NCBI GenBank assembly: GCA_005883235.1
Contig: VAYE01000050.1
Coordinates: 1-16,161, forward strand
DNA from: Actinomycetota bacterium
GTDB lineage: Bacteria; Actinomycetota; Thermoleophilia; Gaiellales; Gaiellaceae
Length of the DNA: 16,161 nt
Direction: 5' to 3'
The notes below the pieces were generated by a model. It worked only from the letters and a program-made list of their open reading frames with translations. It made no database searches and was not told where the DNA came from. Positions 1-6,397 of this stretch are shown piece by piece. The stretch's first letter is position 1. Each line of letters begins with the position of its first letter. Both the position numbers and the translations under genes were made by a program.

Positions 1-2
1 TC

Positions 3-1037
3 GCGGGGACGATCCTGATCATCGCCGCGAACGCCGGTGTGATCGGCTCCTCGCGAATCACCTACGCGATGGCGAGCTACCGGCAGCTCCCGGAGCGCTT
101 CCGCCACCTGCACCCGCGCTTCAAGACGCCCTGGCTGACGCTGCTCGTCTTCTCGGGCGGTGTCTCGATCCTCACGCTCCTGCCCGGGAAGATCGACTTC
201 CTCGGGACGATGTACTCGTTCGGCGCGATGCTCTCCTTCGCGATCGCGAACGCCGCGCTGATCGGGCTTCGCTACCGCTTCCGGGACGAGACGGAGCTGC
301 AGGTCAAGTCGTGGCCGAACCTGCGGCTGCGCGGCGTCGAATGGCCGCTCTTCGCGTTCGTCGGGCTCGGCGGAACCGCGGCTGCCTGGCTCGTCGTCGT
401 CGTCCAGCGACCGACGACCCGCTGGGTTGGCTTCGGCTGGCTGGCCCTCGGCTTCCTCGTCTACGTCGTCTACCGCCGCTTCGTCGTCCACGAGCCGCTT
501 CGGCGCACGATCCGGGCGCCCCTGGCTGTGGGGCCAGCGCTCGCGCTCGAGTACCGCAACATCCTCGTCCCGCTCGCAGACGACGCCGAGTCGGAGCACG
601 CGCTCGACCTTGCGTGCCGGCTCGCCGCCGACCACGGCGCGCGGATCGTCGGCCTGACCGTGATCGAGGCGCCGCTCGAGCTCCCGCTCGACGCGTCGCT
701 TCCCCGCGAGGAGCGGCGCGCCTACGAGGTGCTGAGCCACGCACGCGCGGTCGCGGCGAGCTACGGGCTGTCGCTGACCGGCCGGGTGGCGCGCGCGCGG
801 AGCTTCGGCCGGGCCGTCGTGGACGAGGCGGCGCGACGAGGGTCGGAGGTCGTGGTCGTCGCCGCCGAGCGGCGGACGCGCGGACGGCGCGCGATCTTCG
901 GCGAGGGCGTCGACTTCGTCCTGAAGCACGCGCCGTGCCGGGTGATGATCGCCGCTGCTCCCGTGGAGCCCGCAGTGGCGTTAGGCTCCGCCCGTGCAGC
1001 CCCGGGTGAAACCGCGGCTTCGCGGGCTCTCGCATGA
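3..1037 (+). CDS. APC-type amino acid/cation permease with C-terminal universal stress domain (5' partial)
   Basis: Only the C-terminal 344 residues are present; the reading frame is open to the left edge, so the start lies outside the window. The first visible residues (IIAANAGVIGSSRITYAMA) resemble the late helices of APC-superfamily permeases, followed by FKTPW and about four more hydrophobic segments, roughly residues 45-95 and 115-160 of the visible part. From about residue 180 (EYRNILVPLADD) a cytosolic UspA-like domain follows, with a typical HAPCRVMI end. The usual USP nucleotide loop G-x2-G-x9-G(S/T) is altered to FGEGVDFVLKHA, so ATP binding is uncertain. Known APC-USP fusions are thought to couple transport to nucleotide or stress sensing; the substrate cannot be told from this fragment. 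The gene overlaps the next one by 44 bp, suggesting co-transcription. Confidence 0.85.
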   Translation, partial: AGTILIIAANAGVIGSSRITYAMASYRQLPERFRHLHPRFKTPWLTLLVFSGGVSILTLLPGKIDFLGTMYSFGAMLSFAIANAALIGLRYRFRDETELQVKSWPNLRLRGVEWPLFAFVGLGGTAAAWLVVVVQRPTTRWVGFGWLALGFLVYVVYRRFVVHEPLRRTIRAPLAVGPALALEYRNILVPLADDAESEHALDLACRLAADHGARIVGLTVIEAPLELPLDASLPREERRAYEVLSHARAVAASYGLSLTGRVARARSFGRAVVDEAARRGSEVVVVAAERRTRGRRAIFGEGVDFVLKHAPCRVMIAAAPVEPAVALGSARAAPGETAASRALA

Positions 1038-1638
1038 GATCGCGTTCTACTTGGCGCTTCCGCTGGGAGTCGCGCTCGTCTTCGAGGCCGACACGGCGCG
1101 GGGACGGGCAGCGGCGGGCGTCTTCGCTGCGAGCGTCGCGGCCATGTTCGGCGCGAGCGGGCTCTACCACCGCGTCGACTGGACCGACAAGCGCCGGCTC
1201 TGGATGCGGCGGATCGACCACGCCGGCATCTACGGCCTGATCGCGGGGACGTACACGCCGTTCGGGCTGCTGGTGCTCCGCGGTAACTGGCGCGTAGTCG
1301 TGCTGGCGATCGTCTGGTCGGGCGCGGCCGCCTCCATCCTGCTCAAGTTCCTCTGGGTCGAGGCGCCGAAATGGCTGGCCGCCGTGACCGGGATCGGGCT
1401 CGGCTGGGTCGGCGTGGTCGTCTTCCCGCAGCTCCTGAGCCGGATCGGCGTCGGCGGGTCGCTGCTCGTCCTCGCGGGCGGGCTCGGCTACACCGCCGGA
1501 GCTCTCGTCTACGCGTTCCGGCGACCGGATCCCGTGCCCGCCGTCTTCGGCTACCACGAGGTCTTCCACGCCTTCGTCATCGTCGCCGTCGGCTTCCAGT
1601 ACGCCGCGGTCGCCTTCTTCGTCCTCCCGCAGCACTGA
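994..1638 (+). CDS. Hemolysin III / adiponectin-receptor-like membrane protein
   Basis: A 214-residue integral membrane protein of the HlyIII/PAQR family. About seven hydrophobic helices are visible. The three family zinc-binding histidines are present: H59 in SGLYHRVDW and H188 plus H192 in GYHEVFHAF. The central RRIDHAGIYGLIAGTYTPF block is also characteristic. The family is often annotated as hemolysin, but bacterial members are better seen as zinc-dependent membrane hydrolases or membrane-homeostasis proteins; the substrate is not known here. Translation is taken from GTG at 994, inside the permease gene; a GTG four codons later (1006) is an alternative, and neither has a convincing Shine-Dalgarno sequence. 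Its stop directly abuts the stop of the convergent anti-sigma gene, with no room for a separate terminator. Confidence 0.9.
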   Translation: MQPRVKPRLRGLSHEIAFYLALPLGVALVFEADTARGRAAAGVFAASVAAMFGASGLYHRVDWTDKRRLWMRRIDHAGIYGLIAGTYTPFGLLVLRGNWRVVVLAIVWSGAAASILLKFLWVEAPKWLAAVTGIGLGWVGVVVFPQLLSRIGVGGSLLVLAGGLGYTAGALVYAFRRPDPVPAVFGYHEVFHAFVIVAVGFQYAAVAFFVLPQH

Positions 1639-1890
1639 TCAGGCCGGCTTCCAGCTCTGGAATGCGACGAGCAGCCGCTCCTCGAGCGCCGGTGGGATGT
1701 CCTCCTCCCGCAGGCGCCCGCTGAGCTTGATCGTCTGCCGCATCTGCTCCAGGTACGCGTCGCAGCCGTCGCAGCCCGTCAGGTGCGCTTCGAAGCGGCG
1801 CCGGTCGCGCGCCGAGAGCCTGCCCTCGAGGTAGTCGGTGATCACCTCGACGACCTCGGCGCACGCGAGTTCTCTCCTGAAGAGCCTCAT
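1639..1890 (-). CDS. Zinc-finger anti-sigma factor (zf-HC2, ZAS type)
   Basis: An 83-residue protein with the ZAS zinc signature H36-x3-C40-x2-C43 and an upstream cysteine C10, matching the N-terminal half of RsrA/ChrR-type anti-sigma factors. There is no transmembrane segment, so it is likely a soluble cytoplasmic anti-sigma factor that binds the ECF sigma factor encoded just upstream. Family knowledge suggests release of sigma through oxidation of the zinc cysteines or another signal; the signal cannot be read here. Its ATG overlaps the sigma-factor stop codon (ATGA), consistent with translational coupling and matched stoichiometry. Confidence 0.85.
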   Translation of the reverse strand: MRLFRRELACAEVVEVITDYLEGRLSARDRRRFEAHLTGCDGCDAYLEQMRQTIKLSGRLREEDIPPALEERLLVAFQSWKPA

Positions 1891-2480
1891 TCCAAGTAGT
1901 CCTCGAGGGCCTGCCTGACCTTCGATCTGGCCCGGTGGAGCAGGACCCTCTGATTGGTCTCGGAGATGTCGAGGGCGTTACAGGCCTCCTCCGCCGTGAA
2001 GCCGTCCACGTCCCGCATCGTGATGACGATGGCCTGGCTCGGCGGCAGCGCCGCGATCGCGGCGTCGACGACGGCCTGCGTCTCGTCCCCGAGCAGCCGC
2101 TCCTCCGGCCCCCAGCTCGCAGGCGGCGACGCCCACCGGCCGTCGGCGAAGAAGCGGTCGGGATCGACGGCCGGCTCGGCGTCGGACGCGAGCGCCGAGA
2201 ACGGGACCGTTCGCCCCTCGCGCTGGCCCCTCGTCTTCGCGATGTTGGTCAGGATCCGGAAGATCCACGTCTTGAGGCTGGAGCGGCCCTCGAAGCGGCC
2301 GATCCCGTTGAGCACCGCGACCCACGCCTCCTGCACGACCTCCTCGGCCACGGCACGGCTGCCCACGTAGAGTCCCGCCACGCGCAGCATCGAGGCGCCG
2401 TACTCCCTGACCAGCCTCGTGAACGCCGCCTCGTCGCCGGCGCGAAGGGCCTCGACCACCGAGGTCTCGACCGGCTGCAC
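1887..2480 (-). CDS. ECF-family RNA polymerase sigma factor
   Basis: A 197-residue sigma-70 factor of the extracytoplasmic-function class. Region 2 spans about residues 15-88 ([13 protein letters not shown] to [20 protein letters not shown]) and region 4 about 137-190 ([29 protein letters not shown] with the helix-turn-helix [17 protein letters not shown]). There is no region 1.1 or 3, as expected. The open frame continues far upstream on this strand, but that part is antisense to the dehydrogenase gene and is not sigma-like; GTG at 2480 gives a normal ECF N-terminus ([17 protein letters not shown]). It is divergent from the glucose dehydrogenase gene with 42 bp between starts, so the two promoters overlap. 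It is coupled to the zf-HC2 anti-sigma gene by a 4-bp overlap. The regulon is unknown; the divergent sugar genes are plausible targets. Confidence 0.9.
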   Translation of the reverse strand: MQPVETSVVEALRAGDEAAFTRLVREYGASMLRVAGLYVGSRAVAEEVVQEAWVAVLNGIGRFEGRSSLKTWIFRILTNIAKTRGQREGRTVPFSALASDAEPAVDPDRFFADGRWASPPASWGPEERLLGDETQAVVDAAIAALPPSQAIVITMRDVDGFTAEEACNALDISETNQRVLLHRARSKVRQALEDYLE

Positions 2481-2522
2481 GGAAAGACCGTAACGAACCC
2501 CGCCGGCCGTGGACAGAGGGGC

Positions 2523-3641
2523 ATGAAGGCGATCGCCGTCCACCCGGGAAGGCCGCGCTCGATCCATCTGCGCGACATTCCCGAGCCGAGGCTCGACGAC
2601 GTCCCGGACGGCCGCGGCGTGCTCGTCGAGGTCCTCCGCGTGGGCGTGGACGGAACGGACAAGGAGATCAACGAGGCCCAGTACGGAAACGCGCCGCCCG
2701 GCGACGACTTCCTCGTCATCGGCCACGAGAACTTCGGCCGCGTGGTCGAGGTCGGCCCGAACGTCCCCGACACGATTCGGCCGGGCGGCTACGTCGTGGC
2801 GAGCGTTCGGCGGCCAGGGAGCAGCATCTACGGGAAGATCGGCCTCCAGGACTTCACGACCGACGACGTCTACTTCGAGCGCGGGATCAACCTGCGCCAC
2901 GGCTATCTGACACAGTCCTACGTCGAGGACTCGGACTTCGTCTTCCCGCTGCCGCCGAATCTGGCCGAGGTCGGCGTCCTGCTCGAGCCGACGACCGTCG
3001 CCGAGAAGGGCGTCAACCACGCCTACGAGATCCAGAGGCGCCTCCGAGTTTGGTGGCCGAGGCGCGCAGCCGTGCTCGGCTCCGGGACGATCGGCCTGCT
3101 GATGGCGCTCGCTCTGCGCCTGCGCGGGCTCGAGGTCACGTGCTTCTCGCTCCAGCGCGCGCCGTACCTCAACAGCGACCTGATCGAGGAGCTCGGCGGC
3201 GTGTACGTCTCCTCGCAGGACAGGACGCTGGGGGAGGTCAGCGAGGACCGCGGCCCCTTCGACGTGATCATGGACGCGACCGGCTTCAGCCCGCTCATCT
3301 GGGAGGCGGCCGAGTTGCTGGGCAAGAACGGCGTGCTCGTCCTCTCGTCGATCACCGGCGGCGACCGGAGGGTGGAGATCGCCTCGGACCGGATCAACCA
3401 GAGCTTCGTGCTCGGCAACAAGGTGATGGTTGGAACCGTCAACGCCTCGCCCGCCGACTTCGAGAGCGGCGTCACCGATCTGATCCGCGCCGAGGCCCTC
3501 TACCCGGGCTGGCTGGGCAAGCTGCTCACCACGCCGATCCACGGGCTCGAGAACTACCGCGAGATGATCGAGGCGCTCGAGAGCAACGAGGGCATCAAGG
3601 TCTTCGTCGAGGTCGCGGCCAACGGAAAGGAGGCGCGGTGA
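2523..3641 (+). CDS. Glucose 1-dehydrogenase-like zinc-containing alcohol dehydrogenase (MDR superfamily)
   Basis: A 372-residue medium-chain dehydrogenase most like the archaeal-type glucose 1-dehydrogenases, which oxidise glucose to gluconolactone with NAD(P)+. Visible features are the catalytic zinc ligand region with D43 (GVDGTDKEI; an Asp replaces the usual Cys, as in some halophilic glucose dehydrogenases), H68-E69 in [10 protein letters not shown]155 in [11 protein letters not shown], and the Rossmann motif GSGTIG at 186-191. The structural-zinc cysteine lobe of ordinary alcohol dehydrogenases is absent. ATG at 2523 aligns with the conserved MKAIAV start. The downstream GH15 gene starts within its stop codon (GTGA), so both form one transcription unit that would handle trehalose or a glucan and then glucose. 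The sugar specificity is inferred from family resemblance. Confidence 0.85.
   Translation: MKAIAVHPGRPRSIHLRDIPEPRLDDVPDGRGVLVEVLRVGVDGTDKEINEAQYGNAPPGDDFLVIGHENFGRVVEVGPNVPDTIRPGGYVVASVRRPGSSIYGKIGLQDFTTDDVYFERGINLRHGYLTQSYVEDSDFVFPLPPNLAEVGVLLEPTTVAEKGVNHAYEIQRRLRVWWPRRAAVLGSGTIGLLMALALRLRGLEVTCFSLQRAPYLNSDLIEELGGVYVSSQDRTLGEVSEDRGPFDVIMDATGFSPLIWEAAELLGKNGVLVLSSITGGDRRVEIASDRINQSFVLGNKVMVGTVNASPADFESGVTDLIRAEALYPGWLGKLLTTPIHGLENYREMIEALESNEGIKVFVEVAANGKEAR
3626..3633 (+). promoter_or_regulatory. Shine-Dalgarno of the GH15 gene
   Basis: AAAGGAGG lies four bases before the GTG at 3638 and inside the end of the dehydrogenase gene. It fixes the GH15 start at this GTG, which overlaps the upstream TGA. 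Confidence 0.8.
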
Positions 3642-5383
3642 GCGCCGAGGCGTATCCCCCGATCTCCGACTACGCGCTCCTGTCGGACTGCCACACTTCC
3701 GCGCTCGTCTCGCGAGACGGGTCGATCGACTGGTGCTGCTTCCACCGCTTCGAGGCGCGGCCCGTCTTCGCCCGGATCCTCGACTGGGGCAAGGGAGGCT
3801 TCTTCCGTATCGCACCGCGCGACGACTACACCGTCTCGCGCCGCTACCTCCCGGGCACGAACATCCTCGAGACGACTTTCGAGACCGGCGGCGGGACGCT
3901 CGTGCTCACCGACTTCGTGCCGGTGAAGCGGGACATGGGCCACCCGGACCACCACCTGATCCGGATCGTCCGCTGCCCGGCGGGCGAGGTCGCCGTGAAG
4001 GCGAAGTTCGAGCCGCGCTTCGACTACGGGCTCACGGAGCCGCGCCTCGAGCAGCGGGACAGCGACCTCGCGGTCGTCTACGGCGGCGCGGATGCGCTCG
4101 TCCTCCAGAGCGAGCTGCCGATCGGGACGGCCGAGGTCTCCGCCTGTACCGCGGCGCGAACGCTCCGCGCCGGCGAGGAGGCCTTCGCCGCGCTGACGTA
4201 CTCGCTGCCCCACGAGCTGGAGCCGGAGCGGCTGAGCGGCGGCGACGTGGCCACGAAGCTTCGTGAGACGGAGGGGTTCTGGCGCGAGTGGGCCGAGCGC
4301 TGCACGTACGAGGGCCCGTACCGCGACGCCGTCGTCCGTAGCGCCCTCGTCCTGAAGGCGCTCACGAACGGCCCCACCGGCGCGATCGTGGCCGCGGCGA
4401 CGACCTCGCTCCCGGAGGAGGTGGGCGGCGAGCGGAACTGGGACTACCGCTACACGTGGCTCCGCGACTCGGCGTTGACGCTGAACGCGCTCTTCGCGGT
4501 CGGCTGCACCGACGAGGCGAACGACTACATGGCCTGGCTCCAGCGGACGACGGCCGGGCGGGCCAAGGACCTGCAGATCATGTACGGCGTCGGCGGAGAG
4601 CGGTTCCTGCCGGAGGTCGAGCTCGACCACCTCGAGGGCTACCGCGGCTCCCGGCCCGTGCGGATCGGGAACGGCGCGTACCGGCAGTGAGTCGCCGGCG
4701 CGGTGATCGACCGCTGGTCGCAGCCGGACCAGGGGATCTGGGAGATCCGCGGCGACCCGAAGCACTTCACCTACTCGAAGGTGATGGCCTGGGTTGCGCT
4801 CGACCGGGTGGTGCGGCTCGCCGAGCTCGACGGCCGCGAGGGCGCGCTGGACGAGTGGCGGCGCGTGCGGGACGAGATCCGGTCTCTGGTGGAGAAGGAG
4901 GGTGTCGATCCCGAGACCGGCGCCTTCACGCAGTCCTTCGGCGACGGCGGCAAGCACGACGCTTCGAACCTCATGATCCCGATCGTCGGCTTCGTCGCGC
5001 ACGACGACCCGCGGGCGCGGGCGACCTTCGAGCGGATCCTCGGCGAGCTCTCGGCCGACGGCTTCGTCTACCGGTACCTGACGGATGGGGTCGACGGGCT
5101 CTCGGGCGACGAGGCGACGTTCGCCATTTGCTCGTTCTGGCTGGTCGAGTGCCTCGCGCGCGCGGGCGAGGGGGATCGGGCGCGAGAGCTCTTCGAGCGG
5201 GTGCTCGGCTTCTGCAACGACGTGGGGCTCCTGGCCGAGGAGATCGACCCGCACTCCGGCGACCTCGTCGGCAACTTCCCGCAGGCCTTCTCGCACGTCG
5301 GCCTCATCCAGGCCGCGATCGCGCTGGACATGCCCGAGGCGTCGATGAGCATGCAGGCGCCGGCGGCGACGGCTGCTTCGTAG
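3638..5383 (+). pseudogene. GH15 trehalase/glucoamylase-like hydrolase, interrupted by in-frame TGA and apparent internal deletion
   Basis: Residues 1-350 carry the N-terminal TREH_N-type domain (PPISDYALLSDCHTSALVSRDGSIDW) and the start of the (alpha/alpha)6 barrel (NWDYRYTWLRDSAL at 267-280). After GNGAYRQ a TGA stops the frame at 4688-4690. The same frame continues directly with VAGAVIDRWSQPDQGIWEIRG to 5383. In intact relatives a segment with a QLDVYGE-like motif sits between these two parts; here about 40 residues seem missing. A deletion of a multiple of three joining T to GA would create exactly this TGA while keeping the frame. The likely general acid (E in GIWEIRG) and general base (E in GLLAEEID) both lie after the stop, so the first piece alone cannot be catalytic. 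Re-initiation at GTG 4703 lacks a ribosome site. Intact members hydrolyse trehalose or alpha-glucans to glucose. An assembly error is the main alternative to a true pseudogene. Confidence 0.8.
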
Positions 5384-5490
5384 TGGCCGAAAAGCGCTGT
5401 CGTCACGCGAAATGCGGAGGTAGAGACCGCCCGTCTCCGGCGTCCTGAAATCGCCCAGCTCTCGTCCCTCCCGCGGCACGCTTCCGCGAC

Positions 5491-5503
5491 GGTGTCTGAC
5501 ACC
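5491..5503. repeat. Palindromic repeat GGTGTCTGACACC, copy 1
   Basis: The sequence is two perfect 6-bp inverted arms (GGTGTC/GACACC) around a single T. An identical copy begins 55 bp downstream. Two exact copies of such a palindrome in a gene-poor gap suggest an interspersed palindromic element or a dimeric protein-binding site rather than chance. I saw no other copy elsewhere in the window. Confidence 0.7.
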
Positions 5504-5545
5504 GGCGACCCCGCTCCCACCGCGGCGGCGGAGGACGCGCGCTGC

Positions 5546-5558
5546 GGTGTCTGACACC
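5546..5558. repeat. Palindromic repeat GGTGTCTGACACC, copy 2, with adjoining hairpin
   Basis: This is an exact second copy of the palindrome. Five bases after it, a perfect 7-bp inverted repeat with a three-base loop follows (CCGTCCC-CAC-GGGACGG, 5564-5580). Palindrome and hairpin together look like the edge of a small mobile or REP-like element that borders the truncated small gene immediately to the right. Confidence 0.65.
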
Positions 5559-5580
5559 AGGACCCGTCCCCACGGGACGG

Positions 5581-5685
5581 CTGCAGCAGAAGACCCGTCA
5601 GCACATCGACGACGTTCATCCGGACATGGACATGAACGACGACCAGGTCCGGGAGCTCGTCGGCTCGAAGGCGTACGACGCGTGA
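5581..5685 (+). pseudogene. 3' remnant of a small DUF1059-like gene
   Basis: The frame ending with TGA at 5683-5685 encodes LQQKTRQHIDDVHPDMDMND followed by DQVRELVGSKAYDA. The H-x4-H pair (HIDDVH) followed by an acidic helix and DQVRELV resembles the C-terminal half of short DUF1059 proteins (pattern HAREVHG...). No ATG, GTG or TTG occurs in this frame between the preceding stop (5497-5499) and the H-x4-H motif, and the expected N-terminal half is replaced by the palindrome-containing sequence. It therefore appears to be 5'-truncated. The family assignment rests on a short motif only; it could be chance coding. Confidence 0.35.
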
Positions 5686-5693
5686 ACCGAGCC

Positions 5694-5716
5694 GGGAGGC
5701 CTGCGCAAGGCCTCCC
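5694..5716. terminator. Bidirectional terminator hairpin
   Basis: A perfect 9-bp stem GGGAGGCCT/AGGCCTCCC encloses the five-base loop GCGCA. It lies between the end of the small gene remnant (5685, plus) and the end of the cyclase gene (5722, minus), a convergent position. There is no T-run, as is common for terminators in GC-rich actinomycetes. Confidence 0.7.
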
Positions 5717-5721
5717 ACCAC

Positions 5722-6303
5722 CTACTCGCGGAGCAGGAAGACGCGGGCCGGCGCGCCGTCCGAGCCGACCAGCTTGAGCGGCGCGCACACGAGCCGGCAC
5801 TCCCCGGGCTCGACTCCGCGGAGGTCGAGGCCTTCCACGGCCACCACGCCGGCGCCGAGCAGGACGCGGTGCGCCTCCTCGTCGCCGATCGAGAGGTAGT
5901 CGATCCCGACGAGCCGAACGCCCTTGTCGACGAGCACCTGAGCGGCATCGCCGCCGAGCTTGACGGAGTCCTCGGAGAACTCGTCGCGCTCCCAGAGGCG
6001 GCTGTTCGGCGTCTTGAAGAGGACGCGCTCGGTCCCCGGTGCCACCTCCGCGTCAAGGCCGTCGACAACGACGCACGGCCCGACGAGCACGTCGAGCGGC
6101 AACGCCTCCGCTCCCGGCGCTCCGTCGACGAAGTGCAGCGGCGCGTCGACGTGAGTCCCGCTGTGGACGCCGAAGTCGAGCCGGCTGATGTTGGCGACGG
6201 CGCCTTCCGCGATCGAGCTGACTCGCTCCAGCCGCACCTCGGGATCACCGGGATAGGTCACCATCCCCGGCCGAACGGGCACGCTGACGTCGATGATCTC
6301 CAC
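5722..6303 (-). CDS. Cyclase family protein (kynurenine formamidase-like metal-dependent hydrolase)
   Basis: A 193-residue member of the cyclase/KynB family. The metal-binding signature HxGTHxDAP is present as HSGTHVDAPLHF at about residues 47-58, and the N-terminus IIDVSVPVRPGMVTYPGDP is typical. Family members bind a divalent metal (Zn or Mn) and hydrolyse N-formyl-kynurenine or related amides, or act on polyketide-like substrates; no kynurenine-pathway neighbours are present, so the substrate is open. Translation starts with GTG at 6303 by alignment to the conserved start. It is divergent from the FAD oxidoreductase gene with 94 bp between them, and a perfect palindrome in that gap could regulate both. 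Confidence 0.88.
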   Translation of the reverse strand: MEIIDVSVPVRPGMVTYPGDPEVRLERVSSIAEGAVANISRLDFGVHSGTHVDAPLHFVDGAPGAEALPLDVLVGPCVVVDGLDAEVAPGTERVLFKTPNSRLWERDEFSEDSVKLGGDAAQVLVDKGVRLVGIDYLSIGDEEAHRVLLGAGVVAVEGLDLRGVEPGECRLVCAPLKLVGSDGAPARVFLLRE

Positions 6304-6331
6304 GGGGCTCAGTCGCTCCGAGGCGCAAAGG

Positions 6332-6348
6332 CGTTACACGCTGTAACG
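6332..6348. promoter_or_regulatory. Operator-like palindrome between divergent genes
   Basis: CGTTACA and TGTAACG form a perfect 7-bp inverted repeat around CGC. It sits 28 bp from the cyclase start and 49 bp from the oxidoreductase start. The form TTACA-N3-TGTAA resembles operators of dimeric TetR/GntR-type repressors. No such regulator gene is adjacent in the window, so the partner is unknown. Confidence 0.5.
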
Positions 6349-6387
6349 AACGCGTCACCGCTGCGACTGCACGCCGTGGCGCGACGA

Positions 6388-6393
6388 GGGAGG
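6388..6393 (+). promoter_or_regulatory. Shine-Dalgarno of the oxidoreductase gene
   Basis: GGGAGG ends four bases before the ATG at 6398 and fixes this start. Confidence 0.75.
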
Positions 6394-6397
6394 CCGC

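Larger units (their letters stand above)
5384..5721. other. 338-bp stretch without an intact gene
   Basis: After the GH15 stop there is no complete coding region until the cyclase stop at 5722. The stretch holds two copies of a 13-bp palindrome (5491-5503, 5546-5558), a 7-bp hairpin (5564-5580), a probable 3' gene remnant ending at 5685 and a terminator hairpin (5694-5716). A short inverted repeat GAGAC/GTCTC at 5423-5437 is too weak to interpret. Confidence 0.7.

Noticed and set aside
304..1635. Long minus-strand frame opposite the permease and HlyIII genes
   Set aside because: Antisense to two recognisable membrane proteins and composed of Arg/Ala/Asp-rich sequence.
2481..3815. Minus-strand frame continuing upstream of the ECF sigma factor
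   Set aside because: It is antisense to the dehydrogenase and GH15 genes, has biased low-complexity composition and no sigma-like content; only 1887-2480 is real.
4688..4690. TGA in the GH15 gene as a selenocysteine codon or programmed read-through
   Set aside because: The position is not a conserved catalytic cysteine site, no selenocysteine-type hairpin is evident, and a conserved segment is also missing, which recoding would not explain.
3554..5800. Minus-strand 748-codon open frame
   Set aside because: It is the antisense shadow of the GH15 gene, rich in Arg, Asp, Val and His repeats as expected from GC-rich complementary frames, with no recognisable domain.
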